From positions 84,380-148,379 of the forward strand of contig CAKAKS010000206.1 of the NCBI GenBank assembly GCA_916700875.1: a stretch of DNA of 64,000 bases, read 5' to 3'. Shown in pieces: positions 31,309 to 42,890 of this stretch. Position 1 is the first letter of the stretch. Every line of letters begins with the position of its first letter. A program made the position numbers and the translations under genes. The notes below the pieces were generated by a model, which was not told where the DNA came from, made no database searches, and worked only from the letters and a program-made list of their open reading frames with translations. The DNA is from Sebastes aleutianus (lineage: Eukaryota > Chordata > Actinopteri > Perciformes > Sebastidae).

Positions 31309-33699
31309 ATGGGTTCCACGGTATCTACAGAGATTGAGAGCATGGCTTCAAGCCAAGAGCAGACAGATACTACTGACGAAGACAATGTAGTAGGAAGAGC
31401 AGTTGATCAACAAGAGCAGACAGATCCTACTGACCAAGACAATGCAGTAGGAGGAGCAGTTGACCAACAAGAGCAGACTGATCCTACTGACCAAGACAAT
31501 GCAGTAGGAGGAGCAGTTGACCAACAAGAGCAGACTGATCCTACTGACCAAGACAATGCAGTAGGAGGAGCAGTTGACCAACAAGAGCAGACTGATCCTA
31601 CTGACCAAGACAATGCAGTAGGAGGAGCAGTTGACCAACAAGAGCAGACTGATCCTACTGACCAAGACAATGCAGTAGGAAGAGCAGTTGATCAACAAGA
31701 GCAGACAGATCCTACTGACCAAGACCATGCAGTAGGAGGAGCAGTTGACCAACAAGAGCAGACAGATGCTACTGACCAAGACAATGATCCTACTGACCAA
31801 GACAATGCAGTAGGAGGAGCAGTTGACCAACAAGAGCAGAACTGAGATCCTACTGACCAAGACAATGCAGTAGGAGGAGTAGTTGACCAACAAGAGCAGA
31901 CTGATCCTACTGACCAAGACCATGCAGTAGGAAGAGCAGTTGATCAACAAGAGCAGACAGATCCTACTGACCAAGACAATGCAGTAGGAGGAGCAGTTGA
32001 CCAACAAGAGCAGACTGATCCTACTGACCAAGACAATGCAGTAGGAGGAGCAGTCGACCAACAAGAGCAGACAGATCCTACTGACCAAGACAATGCAGTA
32101 GGAGGAGCAGTTGACCAACAAGAGCAGACTGATCCTAATGACCAAGACAATGATCCTACTGACCAAGACAATGCAGTAGGAGGAGCTGACCAACAAGAGC
32201 AGACAGATATTACTAACCAAGACAATGATTCTACTGACCAAGACAATGCAGTAGGAGGAGTTGACCAACAAGAGCAGACAGATCCTACTGACCAAGACAA
32301 TGCAGTAGGAGGAGCAGTTGACCAACCACCTGATGACCTGCAACACCGTGAGAGTCAGGAAAAAGAACTAATGGAGCTCCGTGAAAATGTCCAAACTCAA
32401 AGAGGTTTGATTGCAAAGTGCAATGCTCTGAATTTGGCCAAAGAGGCCATTGAGAAAGACTTGAGACAAGAAATTCAGGAGCTAAAGAATACGCTGACGC
32501 TGTACAAAGCAGAGCACCTGAGAGCAAATGAGGCTCTGCAGCAAGAGATTGAGGAGCTCCACAAAAGGCTGTCTTCGGAGGAAAGGTGTGATGCAAAGAG
32601 GGACACAATTGAAGCCATGAGGCTCCAAAATGACACAATGAGAGAGGAGTTCGAGGAGCTCAAGAAGAATCGTCAAACTATAAAAGCTTTGGATGAAGTC
32701 TTCGATGCACATCGGGCAGAGGAAGAGGCGATTATCCAGGAAAACGACGAACTCCAACAACGTATTCAGGACGTGCGCAAAGACATCCGTAATGAAAAGT
32801 CTTTGCAGGAAATGGATAACACGGTGACAGCATCATATGTGGTCCTCAGAAAACAAAGTGACGCACTGAAACAACAACTCATGGAGCAAACCAAAAAGTA
32901 TGACGAACTGAAAGTTCGGGAAGTCATGTGGAAGGAGAGGAAGAGCAGCATGGACTTATTGAGCAGACAAAATGATAACATCGAACAACACGTTCAGGCG
33001 ATTACAAGAAAGGTCCAGAACAAAGAAAACTTGGAGAAGAAAAACAGGCACATTAAATCAGAAGAAAAAGTCGTCTCGACCAGAAATACAGAGCTTCTCA
33101 AAATACGTGGAAAGCTCTACTCAAAGCTTCTATGTATCGGCGACCCTGAAGACGATTGCCAAACTGTGGCAGACGAGATAGAAGCCATGAGAGAGTTCAA
33201 TCAGAATCTCCAAGAAGAAATCCAGGAGCTCAACGAGGAGGTCATAAACAAAACTGCTTTGCAAGCAAAATATAAATCAATGAAAGCAGAGAAAAAGGTT
33301 CTAACTCACCAAAATGGCAACCTGCATAAAGAACTTCAGGAGCTGCACAAAACGATTGCAAAGGAACAAGCTTTGAAAGACAGGAATGCTATCCTTGCAG
33401 AAGAAAATGAATTAGTGCGTGATCAAAACCTCTCAATTGACTACGAGATCCAGGCGCTCTACAGCAGACTCCAAAGTGAGAAAGTATTGGAGGCCACACA
33501 TCATTTGCTGAAGGTGCAAAAAAATGCCATGAGACAGCAAAATGATTCACTTCGACGAGAGAGCCGGATGCTCCATAAAAGGTTGAGAAGACAAGAAACT
33601 TTACAAGATCAGTGCAAAGCGACGAACGCGGAGAAAGAGAACATCAGCCGAGAGCGTGACATCCTACAACAACAAATCCAGCTGCTGAACAGCATGTGA
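31309..33699 (+). pseudogene. Coiled-coil protein gene, copy B, with one in-frame premature stop
   Basis: It is the counterpart of 19071-21230 and is in frame from MGSTVS to the TGA at 33697-33699 (797 codons), except for a TGA at 31843-31845 (codon 179). There 'gagcagactgatcc' of the usual unit has become 'gagcagaactgagatcc', a 3-base insertion that keeps frame but makes a stop. The 5' piece could give a 178-residue repeat-only protein with the myristoylation-like start. The 3' piece has an internal ATG at 32371 giving a 442-residue coiled coil. It has 15 repeat units against 11 in copy A. The coiled-coil part has no further stop or frameshift, so the break is recent, or the stop is an assembly error, or it is read through. 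Confidence 0.75.
31408..32322 (+). repeat. 57-bp coding minisatellite, 15 units (copy B)
   Basis: Same unit as in copy A. The last three units before the coiled coil are the same types in the same order as in A, whereas the left and central part differs in number and composition. This indicates expansion or contraction inside the array. Confidence 0.95.
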
Positions 33700-33900
33700 G
33701 GAGCTGTGTTGTGGGTTTACTCCGGGGGCTCCGGTTTCCTTCCACAAAAATGCTGAAACAAAAACATGACAGTGCTGTCATGTTTTTGCTCTCCATAACG
33801 GTGTATTGATGTGGATGAAATGATTTCTCACCTCATCTCACCTCTTTGTTGTGGATTTACTCCCGGTGCTCCGGTTACCTCTCACAAAAAAAGCTGAAAT

Positions 33901-34904
33901 ATGACAGTTGTGTCATACCCTCGAACACCGTGGTGGACACCGGTGGTCAGGGAAGCCGTCCGACTGAAGAAGGAGGCCTTCCGGGATATGTTATCTCGGA
34001 GGACTCCGGAGGCAGTTGCAAGGTACCGACAGGCCTGAAGGGCAGCAGCTACTGCCGTGAAGCAGGCAAAGGAGGGGCTGTCTTGGATGACACGTCTCTT
34101 CAACATTGCGTGGAAGTCGGTGACTGTGCCTAAGGAGCGGCAGACCGGGGTGGTGATTCCCTGTTCAAAAAGGGGGACAAGAGAGTGTGTGCCAATTACA
34201 GGGGTATCACACTACTCAGCCTCCCTGGTAAAGTCTACTCCAAGGTGCTGGAAAGGAGGGTTCGGCCGATAGTCAAACCTCGGATCGAAGAGGAACAATG
34301 CGGATTCCGTCCTGGCCGTGGAACAACGGACCAGCTCTTCACTCTCGCAAGGATCCTGGAGGGGGCCTGGGAGTATGCCTATCCAGTTTACATGTGTTTT
34401 GTGGACTTGGAGAAGGCTTTTGCAGATTATGTGGTCCTGTTGGCATCATCGGTCTGTGACCTCCAGCACTCACTGGATCGGTTCACAGCCGAGTGTGAAT
34501 TGTGAATTTCACCTCTCTGTTGTGGGTTTACTCCAGGTCCTCTGGTTTCCTCCCACAACAACAAATTCAACAGATAAACAGCTCGTGAGGAGCTGAACAA
34601 AAAATAAATGAACAATTATTTTAAAAATTACCTTAATTGTTTTTGTCTTGACATGTCTTAGTTTATATATAATATATTTAATAATAATATGATATATTAT
34701 ACATATTAATAATATATTATATATTTGTATTAACTTATCTGCTGTCCTTCACCGACCTCTGTTTGTCATTTTTACTGATCTGTGATTGACATGTAACATT
34801 TTGGATGTTTGTCTGGATGTTGTCTGTGTGTTTGTGACAGTGTAAGCTGTGAATTGAATTGCCCTTCTTGGATCAATAAAATTGTCTGAATCTGAATCTG
34901 AATT
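33901..34904 (+). mobile_element. Internally deleted LINE reverse transcriptase fragment (copy B)
   Basis: Same element as 21432-22437. Here the frame from 34185 reads NYRGITLLSLPGKVY, CGFRPGRGTTDQLFTLAR, VDLEKAF and then jumps directly to ADYVVLLASSVCDLQHSLDR. The stretch between RT motif A and the YADD box (motif C) is therefore deleted, and the second catalytic Asp is Tyr. The tail with (TCTGAA)n ends at 34904. Confidence 0.8.
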
Positions 34905-35062
34905 TACTACTTATATTCTATTTGAATGTCCGAATTCTGGGTGTGATTTACGGTAAAAAAGTTTTTTTAAACATTTTTAAAAACGTAATTGTAACGTAAA
35001 TTGAAACAAAAACAAAACTACTTGGTTTAGTTAAAAAAAAAAAAACATGATTTTGCTTGAAC

Positions 35063-35731
35063 TAGGGTTGTCAAAGTTAATGCGATAACGCGTTAACGCA
35101 AATTCATTTTAACGCCACTAATTTCTTTAACGCAACTTGCGATTTTTAGGTTGTAGCGGGCTCAGTTTTTCCATCGGCACCAACCATGTCATACTAGCTT
35201 GTCGTGAAGGAGGTTAAATAACGCTCCAAACTTACGCTAAATTTGGCGAGGAAAAACTGTCATGGCCATTTTCAAAGGGGTCTCTTGACCTCTGACCTCC
35301 AGATATGTGAATGTAAATGGGTTCTATGGGTACCCACGAGTCTCCCCTTTACAGACATGCCCACTTTATGATAATCACATGCAGTTTGGGGCAAGTCATA
35401 GTCAAGTCAGCACACTGACACACTGACAGCTGTTGTTGCCTGTTGGGCTGCAGTTTGCCATGTTATGATTTGAGCATATTGTTTTATGCTAAATGCAGTA
35501 CCTGTGAGGGTTTCTGGACAATATCTGTCATTGTTTTGTGTTGTTAATTGATTTCAATAATACATATATACATATATTTGCATAAAGCAGCATATTTGTC
35601 CACTCCCATGTTGATAAGAGTATTAAATACTTGACAAATCTCCCTTTAAGGTACATTTTGAACAGATAAAAAAATGTGCGATTCATTTGCGATTAATCAC
35701 GATTGAATATTTTAATCCAATGACAGCCTTA
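35063..35731. mobile_element. 'GCGTTAACGC' hAT-like MITE (copy B)
   Basis: Counterpart of 22593-23264, with termini TAGGGTTGTCAAAG and ATGACAGCCTT. Several point differences and small indels separate the two copies. Confidence 0.75.
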
Positions 35732-36929
35732 ATATTCAGTCATAGTTTTCGTTAAGGAAATTAACACTGATGCTGAGCTAGGTAATTTGCTTTCTTGTTT
35801 ATCCGTGTCAAAACTGACTAACAAAATGAAACTATATATTGTTACCCATTTTTAAAGGTTTGTTAAGGTATTATATTATATATTATTATTAAAGCTAGTA
35901 CTATCATATCACGTTTTCCTTTAAGTATCTGTCACATTATCAACTGTTCAAGTTCACGTTACGTCTTTACAAAACATTTGCTTCCGTAACTTCGGATAAG
36001 AGCTAACTAACATTCGTTATTGTTATCTAATGTTATCTTATTGATGTACATATCTAACATGATACCGTATATAAAACATGAAAGGTCAATACGTATTAAA
36101 AACCATATGTGTCTCACATTGCAAACAATAAAACTGACGGCATGTCTTGGTTAACAATTAGAATATTTTTTACAATTGCTGTATCATCACCATTATTTCA
36201 ATAAATTCAGATCATAACTAATATTATTATACTAATTATTTATTAAATATAGTAATTGCTGTAAAACGGAGAAAGACATTTCATCGTTTAATATGTTATA
36301 TTATATTATATTATATTATATTAAATTATACAGGGACCTCTCTACAAGTATTAACCTTAAACAAGGAAAATAATAAACAATAATAAATATATACATACAT
36401 TTGCATAAAGCAGCATATTTGTCCACTTCCATGTTGATAAGAGTATTAAATACTTCACAAATCTCCAGAGTTTAACAAGATATTTAGAGCTGACGAACAG
36501 TATCTGTGAGAAACAGCAGGGTTACGGCCACACTATATGCATACTATACTATATCCCGCACAGAGACACTCACACTGTCTGATGCAGCCTCCACAACATA
36601 CACACCGCATCACCACATGCTCCCTCACTCCTCCTCACTCCTCTGTTGGAGGAAGTGTTCTAGCAGAATTTGGAGGTGTAGTTATCCTTTAAGTTTGGAG
36701 TATGTTCAAACAGTATGTTTTGGTTTTACACAAGAAAAGGCTTCAGGAATGAAGACTGATTTGGCGAATGCACGTCTGGCTTCCCTAAGCTTTTGAATGG
36801 AAAGCCTTCGGGACTGTATATCAAACAGTAGTTGAGAGAGACATTGGCAGTAGTAGGCACATCAGTTGCTAAATGCTAAATGCTGATGGCAGCATACTAA
36901 CAATGACAATTTTGAAATATTGATGTTTA

Positions 36930-37922
36930 GAGCTGCAACAATTAATCAATTAGTTGTCAACTCATTAATCACCATCTATTTTGATAATCGATTAATCGGT
37001 TTGAGCATTTTTTTAAAGGGACTGTTTGTAACTTTCAGAAATGCTTGTTAACAGCGACACCTGTGGCCGTTAAGTCAACGAAAGTCAGCGTCAGGCTCGC
37101 GCTTGTTCTCGCTCTAAATAGACATGAACGAGCATCGCACAAAACAGTGAGGCGACACACGTCAGCTAAAACACAATATCCTCTATATTTCAGCTGCTTG
37201 GCAGTAATGTTAGCTGACCAGACGAAGGTCTCTACCCTGAATCATGCTGATCCTAGTGTTGCCTGCTTCAGGAAGAGAAAGATTTATCGTCTACCGTACG
37301 GGTTGCCGGTGTCTCCCTCCGTAGGCACCCGGTCGGAGGCGATAAGGTTTCTCTCTGCGGAGCCCCTTCACTTCACAAGACACGGGAAACATCTGTTGGT
37401 CTGGAGGAGCTACAGCATTTATTTCTACACAAACGTCCACTGTACATTCACTAGATATTCTCAGAGCTACGAAGTCTACTGCAGTGTGTAGTGTGCGCGC
37501 ATGAACGTGAGGTGGAGCGAGAACGCGCGCGGTGTGTGCGTGAAGGCAAGCAGGCAGAGGAGCAGAGACTCCAGCCACACGCGAGCGCGATAAGCGCGCA
37601 TAAGCAAGCGGTAGATTTATATGTGTAAGAAGTTACAAACAGTCCCTTTAAGAAAAAAAAAGTCAAAATTCACTGATTCCAGCTTCTTAAACATGAATAT
37701 TTTCTGGTTTTCTTACTCCTCTATGACAGTAAATTAATATCTTGAGTTGTGGACAAAACAAGAACATTTGAAGGACGTCATCTGTGAGGCTCTTGGGAAA
37801 CCACTGATCGACCATTTTCTGACATTTTATAGACCAAACACTAATGAAGAAAATAATCGACAGATTAATTCAACAAATCATTAATCATAATAATCATAAT
37901 AATCATTAGTTGCAGCCCTACT
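36930..37922. mobile_element. hAT-like MITE interrupted by a TTAA MITE
   Basis: The outer parts 'agagctgcaacaattaatca' at the left and 'aatcattagttgcagccct' at the right are inverted relative to each other, with internal ATCGATTAATC motifs on each side. It resembles a common fish MITE with GGGCTGCAACTAATGA ends. The inner element at 37013-37651 splits it. Confidence 0.75.
37013..37651. mobile_element. TTAA-type MITE with perfect 18-bp terminal inverted repeats
   Basis: TTAA duplications at 37013-37016 and 37648-37651 flank AGGGACTGTTTGTAACTT and its exact inverse AAGTTACAAACAGTCCCT. The element body is 631 bp and non-coding. It is the best-preserved copy of the family also seen at 12323 and 17049, and in part at 24032. 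Confidence 0.88.
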
Positions 37923-37925
37923 GAT

Positions 37926-38092
37926 GTTTATTAGAATCGTGATTAACAAGCAAAGTATTCTGCTCAAACTCGATAATTACATAAGCGTGATTACTTTCTC
38001 TGGAACTTTTTAATAAACATCAACATTGGCAATAAAGAGAGGTCTAATCCACCACCGCCATGGAGACCGATCCAAATTTGTAATCATTTAGG
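37926..38092 (+). repeat. Local direct repeat, first copy (about 165 bp)
   Basis: The run containing 'aatcgtgattaacaagcaaa' and 'ggtctaatccaccaccgcca' recurs at 39208-39365 with about 10 differences. No coding potential was recognised. Confidence 0.85.
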
Positions 38093-39207
38093 AAATGTAT
38101 TTTTTTTTCATTTACCATTCTCACCATTTTAATTTAGCGTGTTAGCATTTACTAATTACCCACCAAACACACAGTACAGCCGAGGTGTTTGTGAATGTGG
38201 ATGTCATCATGTGAATTATGTTTTGCAGGTACTTGTATTTGTTATTTGTTATTGTTAGATGACACTAGATTTGGCAATTACCAAAAGTTATTACAAGTCA
38301 TCCTCTGGGGATCATGTCGGCCTGTAGGTTACATCATTTCATGGCAATCCATGCAATATTTGTTGAGATATTTTACTTTGGACCAAAGTAGTGGACCAGC
38401 TGAAAACTAGGGACTATACCTACCCTATCGGAACGTTTACTATGGGTGTGACTTTCTTTATCTTTATGCGGTATGCAAGGTAATAATTGTGCACAGCTAA
38501 AAGATAATTGCAAAGTTAATGAACACATGGTTGCTCAACTCAAAATGCTTTCACAATTTCCACAGGCAAGATTTGTTTAATTTCTGGCAGTTTCGGGGAA
38601 TTGGAAACTCTGACATAACCCATAGAGGAAATATATTTGTCCGTCTATTTATAACCGTGCAAATGACTGATGGCTTCCTCCTGCCACTCACACATTGCAT
38701 GCTGGGATAAGCTCCTGCCCCCACAGTTAACAACGTACTCAATAACCATTAATACTTAGAGTATGTAACATGCCGCATGTCACTGTCAGCACAGGGCCTC
38801 ATGCTGTCTACTGCTTTATCTAAACACTTGACAGTCAGTCAAGTATATTTCTCTATCCTCGTGTTAATTCTTCTTGCCAACAACCTTGAAATGACTTTCA
38901 TTCAGTGTAAAATCTGTGACATTGAATGATGGGTTTGAGATTATTGCAAGTTGCCTAGGGAAGAGGAGACAGCAAATCTGGCACATTACAGGGAAACCTG
39001 CCTCGGGGAGAAATCTGAGCAGAGAGAAGCTCGCTCGAGTCATTTTACACAAATTATAACAAATAACACGGATGTTCCCACTAAGTTAATAGCTTAGTGA
39101 CCTGCTGTGTGTCTAATCATTTCTCAGAATGACCAAATAAAATCATCTCATCAGTCGCTCCTCCGCCGTGTTTTGATGAATGTCCTCAGTACGTCTGTGT
39201 GATTACG
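38093..39207. other. Intergenic, no gene seen
   Basis: Unique-looking AT-rich DNA between the two copies of the local direct repeat. No splice-bounded or conserved coding segment was recognised on either strand. Confidence 0.45.
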
Positions 39208-39365
39208 ATGCAGAAATCGTGATTAACAAGCAAAGTGTTCTGCTCAAACTCAATAATTACATAAGCGTGATTACTTCTCTGGAACTTTTTAATAAACATC
39301 AACTTTGGCAAGAAAGAGAGGTCTAATCCACAACCGCCATGGAGACCGATCCAAATCTTTAATCA
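39208..39365 (+). repeat. Local direct repeat, second copy
   Basis: Counterpart of 37926-38092, about 1.28 kb downstream in the same orientation. Confidence 0.85.
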
Positions 39366-39632
39366 TTTTTAATTTATTTATTTTTCGATATGCTGAAAAC
39401 ACTGCTATAACTCACACACACACACAAGCATGCCTCGGCCCAAGCAGTTTGTTCCTTGTCAATATGTATTTATTACGGCCGGTTCTTTAGACAGGGCAGC
39501 AGAACTTTATGGCAGATGTGTTCTGTACTTTGCTGGACCAGAATATGTTATTCCTTTCAATCTGCAATCCCCAATCTTTCGCAAGCTTTCAGAATACATG
39601 CTCTTCCCTCTCTAAACACTCATTTACACACC

Positions 39633-40150
39633 TTAAAGGTCCCATATTATGCTCATTTTCAGGTTCATACTTGTATTTTGTGTTTCTACTAGAACATGTT
39701 TACATGCTGTAATGTTCAAAAAAACTTTATTTTCCTCATACTGTCTGCCTGAATATGCCTGTATTTACCCTCTGTCTGAAACGCTCCGTTTTAGCGCATT
39801 TTGACGGAATTGCAACAGAATTGCGTTGCTAGGCAACAGCTTGGGTCCATGTGTACTTCCTGTCAGCTGATGACATTCACATACACTGCAACCAGGAATA
39901 AACTGGGACACATTTAGAATGTTTACGTTTAAAATTGTGTCAAGGGTCTAAATATTGTATATTCGTGACATCACGAATGGGCAGAAATCCTGACAGCTTG
40001 TTTCAAATGCAGAGTTTCTGAATACGGGCTGTGTGTATTTCCCTGTGGATTGAGTGTTTCGATACTTTCACAGTATTTATATAGGACTTAAGCCTGCTTT
40101 ATAATAAAAAAACATGAAAATCTCACTTTTTTATAATATGGGACCTTTAA
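39633..40150. mobile_element. Second TTAA MITE family, complete copy
   Basis: TTAA at 39633-39636 and 40147-40150 flank AGGTCCCATATTAT and the exact inverse ATAATATGGGACCT. The body is 510 bp and non-coding. Its interior is the source type for the segments found upstream of both coiled-coil genes. Confidence 0.88.
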
Positions 40151-40703
40151 GGCATGTTACCTGGAACTAACCTGCTCTGCTAATAGCCTGCACTGCTCAT
40201 TTGCACCTCTGGACACATTAATTCATTGTTCCGTCTGTACACCTGCTAATGGTATAGCTGAATAGCTGATCCACTTCAGCCTGCAACAACAGGAACACGG
40301 TGTCATTACACTGCAGGCCCATACACTGTTATTTATATCCTGTTCTCTGCTGCTGTGACAATCCAAATTCCCCATGGGGGGACATTACAGTTTCATCTGA
40401 TCTAACCTAATCTAAAGTACCATTGACATTGACGGCTGTTGCCTGACAAGTGTGTGCTCTCTCTCACTCCCTCTCTCTGCCCCCCCTATGTTAATATTAG
40501 GAAAACCGTAAAAAAACGAACCAATCAATGACGTACAAACCGAACTGTGGGCTTGTTGAACCATTGCACCACTATTAAATACAGGCCTGCTAATTATTTG
40601 ATGAGGTGCCAGAGGCAATTATCTGAACATAAAGCTACTTGACCATTAAGTAGCCTGCCTTATTTCATGTATAAAATCAGTGTTATGGCTTCATATAAGT
40701 TAG

Positions 40704-41388
40704 CAGAGCTGCTCGGTTATGCAAAAATCACAATCACGATTATTGTGGTCAATATTGAGATCACAATTATTTAACACGATTACTCATTGACTTTGGAAAC
40801 ATGCATTTAGAATGAAACTTTTGTAGCCTACATTTTAAAGTTAAATGCATCAATCTGGTGCACTTTGAGAGCAAAATGAAGAGATCTATGAAGAACTTTG
40901 TGCTCTAGTAAACAATTTAATCATAAACACATTGGTTGTATAGATATTAATTGTGATGACACGGCTTTAAAAGTCCTCACAAAGCCTGGTAAACGAGCCG
41001 GGGTCCGTGTTTCAAGACGGGTCGGGTGGGATTGCCGACATCGCCGCACTGAGGACAGCCCGTCCAGGTTGACAGTCGTGCCGGGAGCTGGGAGAGAGGG
41101 CACAAGCGTGCACTAAGCGGCGTGGTCCGGGGCGACAGGTGCTGTAAAGTGCCACCTTCACCCCGGGCCTTTCCAAGCCGACCTAGAGCTAGTCGTGGCA
41201 CACCGCTACGAAGGAAATACGCCCGGCGAGGGCCAGCCAGCGCCAGGGAGCGTCCATCCCTGACCCGCCGAAATGGCACCGCCATAAAGGAAAGGGGTGC
41301 GCTGGATTTATAACACAAGACATGTTGATTATCTTGTTTTCATAATCGTTGGAAGCCAAAATTGAAATTTGATTAATTGCACAGCCCT
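40704..41388. mobile_element. hAT-like MITE carrying a 28S rDNA fragment
   Basis: The left end CAGAGCTGCTCGGTTATGCA and right end (read inward) AGGGCTGTGCAATTAATCAA are diverged inverted termini. AATCACGATTATTG-type inner motifs also appear on both sides. The middle third is GC-rich rDNA, unlike the AT-rich remainder. Confidence 0.6.
40978..41310 (-). pseudogene. 28S rRNA gene fragment (D2 region), antisense to the plus strand
   Basis: The reverse complement contains CCCACCCGACCCGTCTTGAA then ACACGGACC, a conserved 28S segment at the end of expansion domain D2. Upstream of it are CTGTCCTCAGTGCG and GGAAAGGCCCGGGGTGAAGG, also of D2 type. The flanks are not rDNA, and the D2 interior is shortened, so this is a dead fragment and not part of an rDNA array. 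Confidence 0.8.
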
Positions 41389-42428
41389 ATTATATAGACA
41401 TTAATTACTATCAATCTATTTATATGTTTTGGAGTTAAACACGTTGGAAATGGGTATGGTTTTTACTCTTCCTAATGTGCAAAACAAAACCAAAACCGTG
41501 ACCCATAAACTGCAATACAAACCGAACTGTGTGCTTGTTGAACAGTTAGTTAATATACACGACTATAACTGATGCACTGAAGTCAACAGAGAGGGAGTAA
41601 ATGAGTAAAAGTTTTAACATCTAGTTTTGTTTATTTACAGTTGATATTCCACTTGAGCAGAACATTTGGACACAACTTGAAAGCTCAGTCTCCTGGGACT
41701 CTCCATGTTTTGATTAGATTTTGGCACAACTGTACCCTCATATTCCCAGAGAATCATCAGTCAATATCCTTCATGCTTTCCACACTGCAAAGTGCTTCCT
41801 TTGTGGTTACACTGGAAGAAATCATTTTTTTTAAATATTGGGTATTACTGGACAGTGTTTCGGTTAATGGCAGACCGACTGCTCTAGCTGCAAATGTTTA
41901 CTAATGCAAATGCTTCTATGGTAACGGGGGAAACGTTTTTCTAATATTAAAGTCAATTATGTTCCCTCTTCATGTGTTGAGAGGCTGTTCAGCTGGGTGT
42001 GCTTGCAGCTCCACGGGGGAGGAGCAATTAGAACGAGCACAACTGGAGCATTTATCTATTAGCAGTAAGTAACCAACGGGCTAAAGAAATAATTATTTAA
42101 CCTCTTTTACTCTCAGTTTTTGTAGATTTCTCGATTAATCCAGAAACCAAATGGCGATGCACCAGCCAGTTAACAGTTAAAGGTCTCAAAGGCCTGTGTT
42201 GGTAAACGCTGGAATTTAGCCCGAGCAGTTGTTAAAGTCAGTCAGAATGGGATTTAGATATAAAGGCAGTAGTGGGGTAATGTAATCAAAGCAATATTTA
42301 GTCTTCAAACCTTAAGCCTTATTTTTACAGGCTGAGTGCAGACAATACTAACTTTTGCTGTCTTCAAATATTTAAAATTTAAATGTTCAAAATCTTGCTC
42401 ATGTAAGCAGACAGACGGTGTTATACAG
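41389..42428. other. Intergenic, no gene seen
   Basis: AT-rich DNA with no recognisable element ends. The 87-codon open frame at 41641-41904 has no flanking splice sites or known motif. Confidence 0.45.
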
Positions 42429-42890
42429 CAGTGGTTCTCAACCTTTTAGAGTCGCAACTCCCAGAATAATCAGCTCGGTGTTCGTGACCCCCGCCCAGCT
42501 TAAACAGATACACGCCTCCCCCACGCTGATTTTGTGTGATTATTGTAAAAACTGTTTTGTTTAGTTTTAACAGATAGCACCTATAGGTGTGCTCCAGGCA
42601 CTGTGGATGTTTTATGCGTTCTGTGACTTTTTCTCTCCCCGACCCGCCAGAAATCCCATGTCATGTGCATGCACACTTTGACTCTCACAAACACACTCAA
42701 TAAAATCTATTCTAAGGCAAATTATATCACTGGTACAGGCGATGTAATGTAAAAACCATTCCCCAGTCTAAAATATGTTATTTTATTTTTAATATGTTAT
42801 TTTATTTTTTTCTCCACAACCATCTGGCGACCCTCAGAAATTATCTTGCGATCTCCTTGGGGGTCCCGACCCCCAGGTTGAGAACCACTG
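42429..42890. mobile_element. hAT MITE with CAGTGGTTCTCAACC termini
   Basis: The termini CAGTGGTTCTCAACCTTTTA and, inward from the right, CAGTGGTTCTCAACCTGGGG are inverted. The flanks TTATACAG and TTGTACAG form an 8-bp target duplication with one mismatch, which is diagnostic of hAT insertion. The interior is non-coding. Confidence 0.88.

Larger units (their letters stand above)
29942..36466 (+). repeat. Segmental duplication, copy B (6.5 kb)
   Basis: Counterpart of 17879-24000 in the same orientation, about 12.06 to 12.47 kb downstream depending on internal indels. It keeps about 177 bp of hAT-like DNA lost from A and has four more 57-bp units. It ends at 'aatctcc', where copy A continues with 'ctttaaggtacattt'. 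Its left neighbour is the 5' part of the HTH/PHD gene. Confidence 0.92.

Noticed and set aside
40898..41318. Overlapping open frames on both strands rich in Arg, Pro and Gly
   Set aside because: They are by-products of the GC-rich 28S rDNA fragment.
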